Source: Bacillota bacterium
GTDB taxonomy: Bacteria > Bacillota > Clostridia > Peptostreptococcales > Acidaminobacteraceae
Assembly (NCBI GenBank): GCA_025210655.1
Contig: JAOARG010000026.1
Location: 1 to 56,998, forward strand
Direction of reading: 5' to 3'
Length of the DNA stretch: 56,998 nucleotides
This document shows, one piece after another, positions 1-7,731 of this stretch. The position numbers were made by a program, and so were the translations under genes. The notes under the pieces are model-generated. The model was not told where the DNA came from and did no database searches. It saw only the letters and a program-made list of their open reading frames with translations. How positions within the stretch are numbered: the stretch's first letter is position 1; the number at the start of each line of letters is the position of its first letter.

Positions 1-1
1 A

Positions 2-3000
2 AGTAGGGAAACAGCAGAAAAGACAGAAGAAAGTAAAGAGGAATCTATAAGTAGCGAAGCAGAAGAAATAGGAGCATCAACAACAAGTGGTGAGGCAGAG
101 GAAAAGAAAGAAGAAGCAGGAGCATCAGCTACAAGTGGGGAGGCAGAGGAAAAGATAGAAGAAGCAGGAGCATCATCTACAAGCGGTGAGGCAGGGGAAA
201 AGACAGAAGAAGTAGAAGCATCATCAAAAAGTGGTGAGGCAGAGGAAAAGACAGAAGAAGTAGAAGCATCATCTGCAAGTGGTGAGGCAGAGGAAAAGAC
301 AGAAGAAGTAGAAGCATCATCTACAAGTGGTGAGGCAGAGGAAAAGACAGAAGAAGTAACAGAAGAAGTAACAGAAGAAGTAACAGAAGAAACTTCAAGT
401 ATTGAAGGGGAAAAATCAGTTTCTCCAGAAACTTTGGCACTTGCAAAAACTTCTGAGACAAGTGAAGTTTCAAAGGGATCAGTTGATAAGATAAGCTTAA
501 ATATAGATAGTGCAGTAACTGGTATAGCTTCATTTGATGATATTGATATGGATGGAAATGATTCAAGTGCAGATAATGATATAATAAGATCCCTTGATTT
601 TATTAAGTTTGTCATTTCTTATGGAGTAGTGAATGAGCTTGATACAGCTGAAAATGCTATTATGAAGTGCACAATAATGGATGGTAAAAAAAGCGGTGAG
701 AAGGTTGCTAGATGGGATGAAAATCTAGCTAATACTAGTCCCGATTTAACTATAGAAGATAATCAACTTATTATTAATTTGAATCAAATTAAAGGTGGTT
801 ATGCTAAGAAGATTGAAATTATGCTTCAGGCCATGAGTAATGCTGAAGATGGTGAAAAATTTGATGTAAAGATAGAACTTACTTCAGATAATTTTGCTAC
901 AAAGGAGCTTCTATCAAGGGAAATTACAATAACATCAAAACCGAATGCAGATATAGTTCTAAAAAAATATAGGGTTTTTGATACCGTTGAAGGTCCTGAT
1001 GGTAAGTTAGGTAAGCTTATTTATTTTGGAGTAGCTATTAATATTAAAAACGGTGTTGGAGCAGAGTTTTTAAAAGATGAAATTACTTTTAAGGCAGATA
1101 TTAAAAATTTGGGAGTTAATAACGGCTTACTTTACTCTGAGAATAGTAGAAGTGCTTGTGATATTAATGGAATTAAGGGTGGAGAAAGTATAAGATTCTT
1201 ACCTTTTGGAAAGATTATTAATGACAAAAATAAAGAGAAATCAGTTTCTAATTCAGGTAGTATTGTGGCTAAACAATCTGCTAAGGGTGAAGATATTGAG
1301 TTTACAATAAGTGGACTTGATTCATCTGCACTCCATGCACCTACAAAAGCTATCAATGGTAAGGCTATTGCAAATGATGATAAGGCAATATTTGCAGGAT
1401 ATTTTAAACTTTTCATAGCTGATGAGGATTTAAAAGTAGGTCAAAACAAGATAAAAACAGTATTATATGATTTTAATGCCAAAGGAATAAGCGGAAATGT
1501 TAATACAGCTGATACTTTATCAAACAATTCAGATGAATTTGATGTATTTAAACATGATGGTTCATATGGGAATGGTACTTTGTCAGGAAGAATTGATTAT
1601 CATAAGAATATGAAGCTAGAAAAAATTGATACCATGTCTGGATGGAGTGCAGGTGATGGCACTATTGTTGCTGGACAGAACTTTGTGTCAAAAACGGGTA
1701 TGTCCATAGGAAAAATTGAGGATCTCGAAGAGATTGTAATATTAAATAAGTTCGATACTACAGTAATGGAACTTGAAAATATTGATGGTAAGGACAAACC
1801 CTACTTATCAAGAATTGTAGATAAGAAGTGGAATGTAGAAGAATATCCTTCAAATTGGGATGTTGAATTTGGTATTTTAGATTTCACTGACTATAATGAT
1901 ATGGCTAAGTCAAATGGTGAAAGTGGAAAATGGTTTTCTACTTTAGAAGAAGCTAAAGCATCAGCTTTAGGAGAAGTATCAATGGTAAAAATGAGCTTAA
2001 AAGCAGGAACATTTTTATCAAGTGATTACAGACCACAGCTTATATTAAATTTTAAGGCTAAGAATAATAGTAATGTTGGAGATCTTGTCCCAATTTTCTT
2101 AACATATAAAGCAAAAAATGCGAGAAAGGGTAGCTGGTCAACAAGTTCATACAGACCTACAACTAATAGATATGCAGGTTCTGGACAGAGATTAACAATC
2201 ACTAAGGCAAAAGCAAGGATAGAAAAAGTTGAAATAAACGACGTCAAAGGAATGACAATAGATTCACTAGATAGTAAAAGTCTAAGCTATAAGTTAAATA
2301 TGACATTTACAACTGATCCAAGATTAACTGGGGGATCCCTTATTGATGGGGATCTAAAAATAAGGGATATAATTAAACCTGCAACGGTAAAGTATGTTGA
2401 TGGATCTTCAAACTATGAACCAACAAGTGTCAAAGTTTATGACGACAGAACTGAAGTTGTATGGGACTTAAAGGATGTAAAACTTAATGATCCAGTTGAG
2501 GCCATAAAATATGATTTAGAGGTACTTCCTGACACATTATCTAAAATTGAAAATGTAGTTATTATCGAAAGTGATTTGGATGGTAGTGTCGAAAGTAAAA
2601 GAAAATCTAGTTGGGATATTAGTGTTATTAACACAAATGCCTGGGCTATTAGGGAAGAATTAATAATACCAGAAGTTGAAATAAACGATGGCTTTGGATA
2701 TGAGGTTTATTACAGTAATTTTGATACGAGAGACCTTACTGGATTCAAATTTATTTCTGTTCTTCCTAATGAAGATAATTCTAATTTTAAGGGAACATAT
2801 AAATTAAAAAATCTTCAAGGATCAAATAATGAAGTCTTTTATATTACTAAGGATAAATTTGATGCAAGCTCAATAAGTTCAAAGTCTGGATTTGATACAG
2901 TAATCAACACTTTAACTTGGGAGAAGTTTGACAATAGCAATCCAGATCATTTGGAAGGTGTATATGCTGTAAGATATGATGTTTCAAAACTTGATGGTAA

Positions 3001-4354
3001 GGCTGTGGGTCAGAAGGTAACTTATACATTCCAACCGAGTGATAACTTTGAAGGCGATAGTTATTCTAATAAGACAAGGGGTGTTACAGAAACAATTCCT
3101 AATGTTATTGTTAGTTCTAAAATGGTTACTACAAAAGTTATTCAGGGCTTAATTGGACAATATTTATGGATTGATGAAAATAATGATAAAATAAAAAACA
3201 CTGAAGAAAAGGGATTCCCTAATATTCCAGTGAAATTACAGAAATTTGATAGTCTATCCGGGACTTATTCTGATATAGAAAGTGCAGTTACTGATGATAA
3301 GGGTTATTATGAATTTGACCACTTACATTCAGGAAAATATAAAGTGATTGTAGATGAAAGTAAATTAGGAGACTATAAATTAAGTAAAGATCCAGATGGT
3401 CTTGCTGATAATATCCACGAAATAGACCTTAAGGTTGATGAAGATTATTTAAATGCTAACTTTGGTTATTATAAAGAAAAGATTGTTATAGTTAACAAAG
3501 GGGCAATTGGAAATTATATATGGATAGATAGTAATAAAGATGGAATTAAGGATTCAAGTGAAGTTGGAATAAAAAACACGAGGATAACATTAGAAGTGTT
3601 AAATACAGTAAGTGGAAACTTTGAAAATTATGGAGTTACTACAACTGATGATTCTGGTAATTATAAGTTCTCAGATTTAGCAGTAGGAAAGTATAAAGTT
3701 CTTGTAGATCCTTCTAATTTATCAGGATATAAAATGACTAAGGATCCTGATAGCAAAATGGATGGTATCCATGAAGTTGATCTTGGAAAAGATCAGGATT
3801 ATGGACTTGCTAACTTTGCTTATATCAAAGAAGAAAGTAAAAGTAGCACACCTAGCTCCTCTTCGTCTGATAAGAAAAAGAAAAAAAGAAAGAAAAGTAA
3901 AGACTCTGATGATGACTATGTTAGACAAGAAGAGGAAGAAGAAGAACTATTCGATATTTTTGAAGAAGAAATTCCTCTTGGTGAAACAACAATTGAAAAA
4001 GGGAAAATAATTATTTATCACTTAGAAGATGAAAGTAAAAAGATTCTTTATCCAACTGAAGAAAGATTAGGTGTACTTGATACTAAGTATGAAACAAAAT
4101 ACAAGGAGTTTGATGGATACAGATTAGTTGAAGTTCCAGAAAACTATAAGGGAGCCTATGATAAGAAGACAAAAACTATAGTTTACTACTATACTAAAAT
4201 AGATTCTGAAGTTGTAGAAGAGACTGTAGAGTTAGTTAAATTACCTGAAACAGGAGAGTCGGACATTGATTTATCTTATTATCTAGGACTATTAATGATT
4301 ATGATAGGAAGTATTATGTTATTATGGATGAGAAAAAGCGAAAGTACGCAGTAA
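2..4354 (+). CDS. LPXTG cell-wall-anchored surface protein with SdrD B-like domains (5' partial)
   Basis: The reading frame is open from position 2, so the start lies upstream of the window. An internal TTG at 434 is not a credible start. Of about 1450 visible residues, the first 145 are acidic low-complexity sequence with a 16-residue tandem repeat. A long beta-rich ectodomain of no recognised family follows. Two SdrD B-like (prealbumin-fold) domains span about residues 1046-1158 and 1167-1275; both begin like IGxYxWID and end near NFxY. A Ser/Lys/Asp linker, a MucBP-like segment (about 1333-1400), the sorting motif LPETG (4241-4255), a hydrophobic helix and a short basic tail complete it. 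The order is typical of sortase-anchored adhesins; the ligand is unknown. The sortase gene overlaps its end by 31 bp, so the two are probably a substrate-enzyme pair. Confidence 0.9.
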   Translation, partial: SRETAEKTEESKEESISSEAEEIGASTTSGEAEEKKEEAGASATSGEAEEKIEEAGASSTSGEAGEKTEEVEASSKSGEAEEKTEEVEASSASGEAEEKTEEVEASSTSGEAEEKTEEVTEEVTEEVTEETSSIEGEKSVSPETLALAKTSETSEVSKGSVDKISLNIDSAVTGIASFDDIDMDGNDSSADNDIIRSLDFIKFVISYGVVNELDTAENAIMKCTIMDGKKSGEKVARWDENLANTSPDLTIEDNQLIINLNQIKGGYAKKIEIMLQAMSNAEDGEKFDVKIELTSDNFATKELLSREITITSKPNADIVLKKYRVFDTVEGPDGKLGKLIYFGVAINIKNGVGAEFLKDEITFKADIKNLGVNNGLLYSENSRSACDINGIKGGESIRFLPFGKIINDKNKEKSVSNSGSIVAKQSAKGEDIEFTISGLDSSALHAPTKAINGKAIANDDKAIFAGYFKLFIADEDLKVGQNKIKTVLYDFNAKGISGNVNTADTLSNNSDEFDVFKHDGSYGNGTLSGRIDYHKNMKLEKIDTMSGWSAGDGTIVAGQNFVSKTGMSIGKIEDLEEIVILNKFDTTVMELENIDGKDKPYLSRIVDKKWNVEEYPSNWDVEFGILDFTDYNDMAKSNGESGKWFSTLEEAKASALGEVSMVKMSLKAGTFLSSDYRPQLILNFKAKNNSNVGDLVPIFLTYKAKNARKGSWSTSSYRPTTNRYAGSGQRLTITKAKARIEKVEINDVKGMTIDSLDSKSLSYKLNMTFTTDPRLTGGSLIDGDLKIRDIIKPATVKYVDGSSNYEPTSVKVYDDRTEVVWDLKDVKLNDPVEAIKYDLEVLPDTLSKIENVVIIESDLDGSVESKRKSSWDISVINTNAWAIREELIIPEVEINDGFGYEVYYSNFDTRDLTGFKFISVLPNEDNSNFKGTYKLKNLQGSNNEVFYITKDKFDASSISSKSGFDTVINTLTWEKFDNSNPDHLEGVYAVRYDVSKLDGKAVGQKVTYTFQPSDNFEGDSYSNKTRGVTETIPNVIVSSKMVTTKVIQGLIGQYLWIDENNDKIKNTEEKGFPNIPVKLQKFDSLSGTYSDIESAVTDDKGYYEFDHLHSGKYKVIVDESKLGDYKLSKDPDGLADNIHEIDLKVDEDYLNANFGYYKEKIVIVNKGAIGNYIWIDSNKDGIKDSSEVGIKNTRITLEVLNTVSGNFENYGVTTTDDSGNYKFSDLAVGKYKVLVDPSNLSGYKMTKDPDSKMDGIHEVDLGKDQDYGLANFAYIKEESKSSTPSSSSSDKKKKKRKKSKDSDDDYVRQEEEEEELFDIFEEEIPLGETTIEKGKIIIYHLEDESKKILYPTEERLGVLDTKYETKYKEFDGYRLVEVPENYKGAYDKKTKTIVYYYTKIDSEVVEETVELVKLPETGESDIDLSYYLGLLMIMIGSIMLLWMRKSESTQ
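86..391 (+). repeat. 48-bp in-frame tandem repeat coding an acidic 16-residue unit
   Basis: Five full units start at 86, 134, 182, 230 and 278, and a sixth at 326 is cut short. Each codes a version of SGEAEEKTEEVEASST. The last unit runs into three 12-bp copies coding TEEV (359-391). Sequence before 86 is a degenerate relative. Because 48 and 12 are multiples of three, gain or loss of units would change stalk length without shifting frame. The Glu/Ser-rich composition suggests an extended, disordered stalk or N-terminal region. Confidence 0.93.
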
Positions 4355-5007
4355 TTATTTTGATATTGGGAATATTTATTCTCTTGATACCAATAGTTAA
4401 AAGTAAAATTGATGAAAGAAAAAACATTCATTTATTAAGTCAGTTTAAAATTGAAAAAAAGAAGTATCAAATGGATTATTTAGAAAATGCGGTACATCTT
4501 ATTAAACTAAATGGAGAATCTGAAAATACTGTTACTTCACTTGATAAGAGTGAAGTAGCAGAGGATCTTAATAAGAGTGAAGAAGCAAATGAAGAAGTAA
4601 AGACGAAAAAAGAATATGATCTTATGGGCATTCTTGAAATTCCCAAAATTAACTTTGAAAAACCTATTATAAGAAATGCTAGTAAAGAAAATTTGAAAAT
4701 TTCTGTATGTTCAATGAATGGTGAAAGTGATATGAAAGACATAAAAAACCTCGTTATTGCTGGGCACAATAGTAGAACATATGGAAAAGATTTCAATCGA
4801 TTAAATGAGATAGAAAAAGAAGATATAATCAAGGTTAAGGATATTGATAAGACTTATAATTATAAGATATACAAGAAATTTGTAGTGAAAGATGATGAAA
4901 CTTGGATACTTTCAAATGTTGAAGATAAAGATATCATAACCTTATTTACATGCACATACCAAGGAAAAGAGAAGATGAGATTGGTACTTAGAGGTGTGAA
5001 AATTTAA
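4324..5007 (+). CDS. Sortase family transpeptidase
   Basis: A 227-residue protein with one N-terminal membrane helix (about residues 8-26), a charged linker, then a sortase fold from about residue 100 (ILEIPKINFEKPI). The catalytic triad is visible: His148 in AGHNS, Cys210 in TLFTCTYQG and Arg219 (or Arg223) shortly after. Sortases cleave LPXTG-type signals between Thr and Gly and join the protein to peptidoglycan outside the cell. The start at 4324 lies inside the upstream LPETG gene, so the pair is translationally linked and this is likely a dedicated enzyme. The TLFTC motif and short length suggest a class B- or D-like enzyme, but I cannot fix the class. A terminator hairpin follows at 5013. 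Confidence 0.9.
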   Translation: MDEKKRKYAVIILILGIFILLIPIVKSKIDERKNIHLLSQFKIEKKKYQMDYLENAVHLIKLNGESENTVTSLDKSEVAEDLNKSEEANEEVKTKKEYDLMGILEIPKINFEKPIIRNASKENLKISVCSMNGESDMKDIKNLVIAGHNSRTYGKDFNRLNEIEKEDIIKVKDIDKTYNYKIYKKFVVKDDETWILSNVEDKDIITLFTCTYQGKEKMRLVLRGVKI

Positions 5008-5012
5008 AAATG

Positions 5013-5047
5013 GACAAATCGAATGTAAATTTGATTTGTCTATTTTC
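5013..5047 (+). terminator. Rho-independent terminator after the sortase gene
   Basis: An 8-bp stem GACAAATC/GATTTGTC with a 12-nt loop (5013-5040) is followed by a T-rich run. It closes the adhesin-sortase unit before the psuK promoter. Confidence 0.7.
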
Positions 5048-5062
5048 TTATGGATTAATCCA

Positions 5063-5071
5063 TGATATAAT
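5063..5071 (+). promoter_or_regulatory. Extended -10 promoter for psuK-psuG
   Basis: TGATATAAT gives a perfect TATAAT box (5066-5071) with the extended TGn motif. It lies 44 nt upstream of the psuK start. No strong -35 box is seen at the usual distance, which fits an extended -10 promoter. Confidence 0.55.
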
Positions 5072-5114
5072 ATAAACATAAGTTTAAAATATTAATAAAA
5101 GTTTAGGTGATTAT

Positions 5115-6200
5115 ATGACCAATAGAGAACTTGAAATAATGGCCTTAATAAAGGAAAATCCAATGATATCACAGAAAGATATTGGGGAGATTCTTGGAAT
5201 AACAAGGTCAAGTGTAGGTGTGCATCTGGCGAATCTTATGAAAAAGGGATTTATTAAGGGTAAAGGGTACATTCTTGATGATGCCCCTTATGTAGTAGTA
5301 ATTGGCGGTTCCAATATGGATATATTGGGAACTCCAATGGATGCCCTTGTTTTTGAGGATTCAAATCCAGGTAAGATAAGCCTTTCATTAGGTGGAGTAG
5401 CTAGAAACATTGCTGAAAATCTTGTGAAACTAGATATCAGAGCTAAACTGCTTTCAGTGGTTGGCAATGATGTTTATGGTGAAAAAATCCTTAATGAATG
5501 TAAGGCACAAGGAATTGATATGGAACATGTTCAAAAAATAAATGGGGTTTCTACTTCTGTATATCTATCAATTCTTGATGATACAGGAAATATGAAACTT
5601 GCTCTTTCAGACATGGATATAACAGGACATATCGACAAGGAATATATAAACAGCAATTCAGAAATAATAAAAAATGCTCAATATGTGGTAGTGGATACCA
5701 ACCTTGAGGAGGATATTATTAATTATTTGGTTAATAATTTCAAGGGACCAAAATTCATTTTGGATACTGTATCAGCTCATAAGGCCAAGAAAGTTAAGGA
5801 TATAATAGGGAAGTTTCACGTAATCAAGCCTAATAGGATCGAGTCAGAGGTTATTACGGGAATTGTTATATCAGATATGGAAAGTATAGAAAAGACCTTC
5901 CGTTACTATGATGAGAAGGGTGTAGACAATGTAATCCTTAGCCTAGGTAAGGAAGGGGTTGCATACAAAAAAGATAATCAAGTAAGGATATACAAGAATC
6001 CTGAAGTGAAAGTAATCAATGCAAATGGAGCCGGTGATACATTTACAGCTGCTATTGTATATTCTATTCTCAATGGAATGGATATAGAAGAAACAGTGAA
6101 ATTCAGTTCCACTGCTGCTATGGTAACTCTTAAAAGCAAGGATACTATAAGTGATAATCTTTCTGTAGATTTAGTAAATAAAATGATGGAGGAGATATAG
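5115..6200 (+). CDS. psuK: Pseudouridine kinase with N-terminal winged helix-turn-helix
   Basis: 361 residues in two parts. Residues 1-55 form a MarR/AsnC-like winged HTH (REIGEILGIT-type helix, ending GFIKGKGYIL). Residues about 60-355 are a PfkB-family sugar kinase, with GGVARNIAENL near the substrate site and the anion-hole/catalytic motif NGAGDTF near residue 305. PfkB kinases fused to this HTH and placed before psuG phosphorylate pseudouridine to pseudouridine 5'-monophosphate. The stop codon directly abuts the psuG ATG, so the two are co-transcribed. The HTH suggests the enzyme may also regulate its own operon; that is inference. A related nucleoside kinase activity cannot be excluded, but psuG next door makes psuK the best reading. 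Confidence 0.88.
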   Translation: MTNRELEIMALIKENPMISQKDIGEILGITRSSVGVHLANLMKKGFIKGKGYILDDAPYVVVIGGSNMDILGTPMDALVFEDSNPGKISLSLGGVARNIAENLVKLDIRAKLLSVVGNDVYGEKILNECKAQGIDMEHVQKINGVSTSVYLSILDDTGNMKLALSDMDITGHIDKEYINSNSEIIKNAQYVVVDTNLEEDIINYLVNNFKGPKFILDTVSAHKAKKVKDIIGKFHVIKPNRIESEVITGIVISDMESIEKTFRYYDEKGVDNVILSLGKEGVAYKKDNQVRIYKNPEVKVINANGAGDTFTAAIVYSILNGMDIEETVKFSSTAAMVTLKSKDTISDNLSVDLVNKMMEEI

Positions 6201-7115
6201 ATGTTAGAAAAGTATTTAGATATTCACCCAGAGGTAAAGGAAGCTTTAGAAAGTGGAAAGCCAGTTGTTGCACTTGAGTCAACAATTATTTCCCACGGTA
6301 TGCCCTACCCGCAAAATGTTGAAACTGCAAGAAACGTTGAGCAAATCGTAAGGGATAACGGTGCTGTTCCAGCTACAATCGGAATCATTGAGGGAAGAAT
6401 AAAGGTAGGACTTACTGAAGAAGAATTAGAGTTCATGGGTAAGGAAAAAAATATCATAAAAGCATCTAGAAGAGACCTTCCGGTAATCGTTTCAAAAGGT
6501 CTTAACGGTGCAACTACAGTAGCATCGACTATGATATGTGCAAATATGGCAGGTATAAGAGTATTCGTTACAGGCGGTATTGGTGGAGTTCATAGGGGAG
6601 CTCAGGAGACATTTGATATTTCGGCAGACCTTATGGAATTAGCAAGTACAAATGTTGCGGTAATCTGTGCAGGTGCAAAATCAATTCTTGATATAGGTCT
6701 TACACTTGAGTACTTAGAAACACACGGAGTACCTGTTTTAGGATACCAAACAGAAGATTTCCCAGCATTCTACACTAGAACAAGCGGCTACAAAGTAGAC
6801 TACAAGATGGATTCACCACTTGAAGTAGCAAGTGCTCTAAAATCTAAATGGGACATGGACCTTAAGGGTGGAGTAGTAATCGGAAACCCAATTCCTGAAG
6901 AATACGCAATGGATGAAAAAATCATCACAGATGCAATTGAAGATGCAGTAAAAGAAGCTGCTGAAACAGGAATCAAAGGAAAAGAGTCAACTCCTTTCCT
7001 ACTTGGAAAAATTAAAGAAATCACTAAGGGTACAAGCCTTGATTCTAATATTCAGTTAGTATACAACAATGCTGTTGTCGGTACTAAGATTGCAGTTGAG
7101 TTTGCTAAGTTATAG
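6201..7115 (+). CDS. psuG: Pseudouridine-5'-phosphate glycosidase
   Basis: 304 residues, matching the family length and alignable end to end. Family features seen are VALESTIISHGMPYPQN near the N-terminus, the TIGIIEGRIKVGL segment, VTGGIGGVHRGA and the C-terminal NNAVVGTKIAVEFA. The enzyme reversibly splits pseudouridine 5'-phosphate to uracil and ribose 5-phosphate in the cytoplasm, completing salvage of RNA-derived pseudouridine after PsuK. It starts at the base after the psuK stop, with its ribosome site inside psuK. A long palindrome-rich gap follows. Confidence 0.95.
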   Translation: MLEKYLDIHPEVKEALESGKPVVALESTIISHGMPYPQNVETARNVEQIVRDNGAVPATIGIIEGRIKVGLTEEELEFMGKEKNIIKASRRDLPVIVSKGLNGATTVASTMICANMAGIRVFVTGGIGGVHRGAQETFDISADLMELASTNVAVICAGAKSILDIGLTLEYLETHGVPVLGYQTEDFPAFYTRTSGYKVDYKMDSPLEVASALKSKWDMDLKGGVVIGNPIPEEYAMDEKIITDAIEDAVKEAAETGIKGKESTPFLLGKIKEITKGTSLDSNIQLVYNNAVVGTKIAVEFAKL

Positions 7116-7121
7116 ATTAGC

Positions 7122-7248
7122 TATATCACTTGTGATATAAGCCTAGCAATAGCAAAGGCTACCAGCCTAGCATCACCAACTCATTGAGTGGTGATAGCCC
7201 AGCGAATGCATATGCATTCAGAGCAAGGAAATCTTACTTTCGTAAGAT
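7122..7248 (+). repeat. Linear array of five palindromes separated by AGCCYAGC-like spacers
   Basis: Directly after psuG there are palindromes at 7122-7139 (TATATCAC-tt-GTGATATA), 7150-7161 (weak, TAGC/GCTA), 7172-7195 (ATCACC...GGTGAT with an inner ACTCA/TGAGT), 7204-7219 (GAATGCATATGCATTC, perfect) and 7231-7248 (ATCTTAC-tttc-GTAAGAT). The spacers between them are near-identical: AGCCTAGC (7140), AGCCTAGC (7164), AGCCCAGC (7196) and AGAGCAAG (7220). I see no complementary second arm, so this is a one-sided array. Confidence 0.8.
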
Positions 7249-7264
7249 AATATTTGAAGAATAC

Positions 7265-7310
7265 CGTTCCTTATAGAAATCGAAAGATTTTTATGAGGAA
7301 CGTTTTTTTT
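7265..7310 (+). terminator. Strong terminator at the end of the psuKG transcript
   Basis: A 17-bp stem (15 Watson-Crick pairs and 2 G-U pairs) with a GAAA tetraloop spans 7265-7302 and is followed by eight T (7303-7310). It ends the transcript after the palindrome array, so the array would be carried in the 3' UTR of psuG mRNA. Confidence 0.88.
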
Positions 7311-7454
7311 GGGGGAAAAGGGGAATCGCGCAAAAGTTCATAGCGCTAGGGGAATCAGTTTTGCAGTGCAAAACTTAGGTGAAGGGGAAGAAAGCTCTTA
7401 ATGCACTTCCCTTTTCACCCCTTCAAAGCCCCCAGCTTTGAAATTCCCCTTTTC
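7311..7454. repeat. Inverted-repeat palindrome array, GGGGAATC framework, copy 1
   Basis: Left arm: GGGGAAAAGGGGAATC, palindrome 7328-7346 (GCGC ends), TAGGGGAATC (7347-7356), palindrome 7357-7375 (AGTTTTGCA-g-TGCAAAACT), TAGGTGAAGGGGAAG (7376-7390). Right arm: CTTCCCTTTTCACCCCTTC (7406-7424), palindrome 7424-7440 (CAAAGC/GCTTTG), AAATTCCCCTTTTC (7441-7454). The spacers on the right arm are the reverse complement of those on the left, so the whole unit folds on itself with hairpins standing out from the stem. Confidence 0.85.
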
Positions 7455-7460
7455 TGCTCA

Positions 7461-7628
7461 AGAGGGGAATCGCACTAGGCTTTGCTAGTGCTAGGGGAAT
7501 CAATCTTGTGTACAAGATTTAGGTTAAAGGGAAGAACTAAGAAGTAAAAGAGTATCTAAAAAAGTTTTTCATGTCCTTCCTTTTCCCCTTTTCCCCTTCA
7601 AAGCACCAGCTTTGAAATTCCCCTTTTC
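7461..7628. repeat. Inverted-repeat palindrome array, GGGGAATC framework, copy 2
   Basis: A second copy of the preceding unit. Spacers GAGGGGAATC, TAGGGGAATC (7492-7501) and TAGGTTAAAGGGAAG (7520-7534) on the left match CCTTCC...CCCCTTC (7575-7599) and AAATTCCCCTTTTC (7615-7628) on the right. The left palindromes are different sequences at the same places: 7472-7491 (GCACTAG/CTAGTGC) and 7502-7519 (AATCTTGT-gt-ACAAGATT). The right palindrome (CAAAGC/GCTTTG, 7599-7614) is retained. After 7628 there is only AT-rich sequence and the promoter of the next gene. Confidence 0.85.
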
Positions 7629-7691
7629 AGCAAAAAAAATAAAATTCTTATACAAAATCAGAAAATATTGATAATTTCAAAACTCCCCCCA

Positions 7692-7700
7692 TGATACAAT
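7692..7700 (+). promoter_or_regulatory. Extended -10 promoter for the SLH/WG gene
   Basis: TGATACAAT has the extended TGn motif and a one-mismatch -10 box, 31 nt before the ATG. A TTGATA sits upstream at 7668, but the 21-nt spacing is too long for a standard -35. Confidence 0.45.
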
Positions 7701-7731
7701 AATAAAAGCACAGTGATTAGGGGGAAGAAAA

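Noticed and set aside
321..566. Minus-strand open frame of 81 codons, rich in Leu
   Set aside because: It is the antisense of the acidic 16-residue repeat and of the adhesin coding frame.
3762..4010. Plus-strand open frame of 82 codons inside the adhesin gene
   Set aside because: It overlaps the Lys/Ser linker in another frame, with no start signal.
7122..7248. Resemblance to a CRISPR array (repeat-spacer rhythm)
   Set aside because: Conserved parts are only 8-9 nt, the variable parts are palindromes, and no cas gene is present. The same applies to 54785-54926.
7311..7628. Insertion sequence or MITE
   Set aside because: No transposase, no clear target-site duplication, and the conserved part is the spacer rather than terminal inverted repeats. 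A mobile origin is not excluded.
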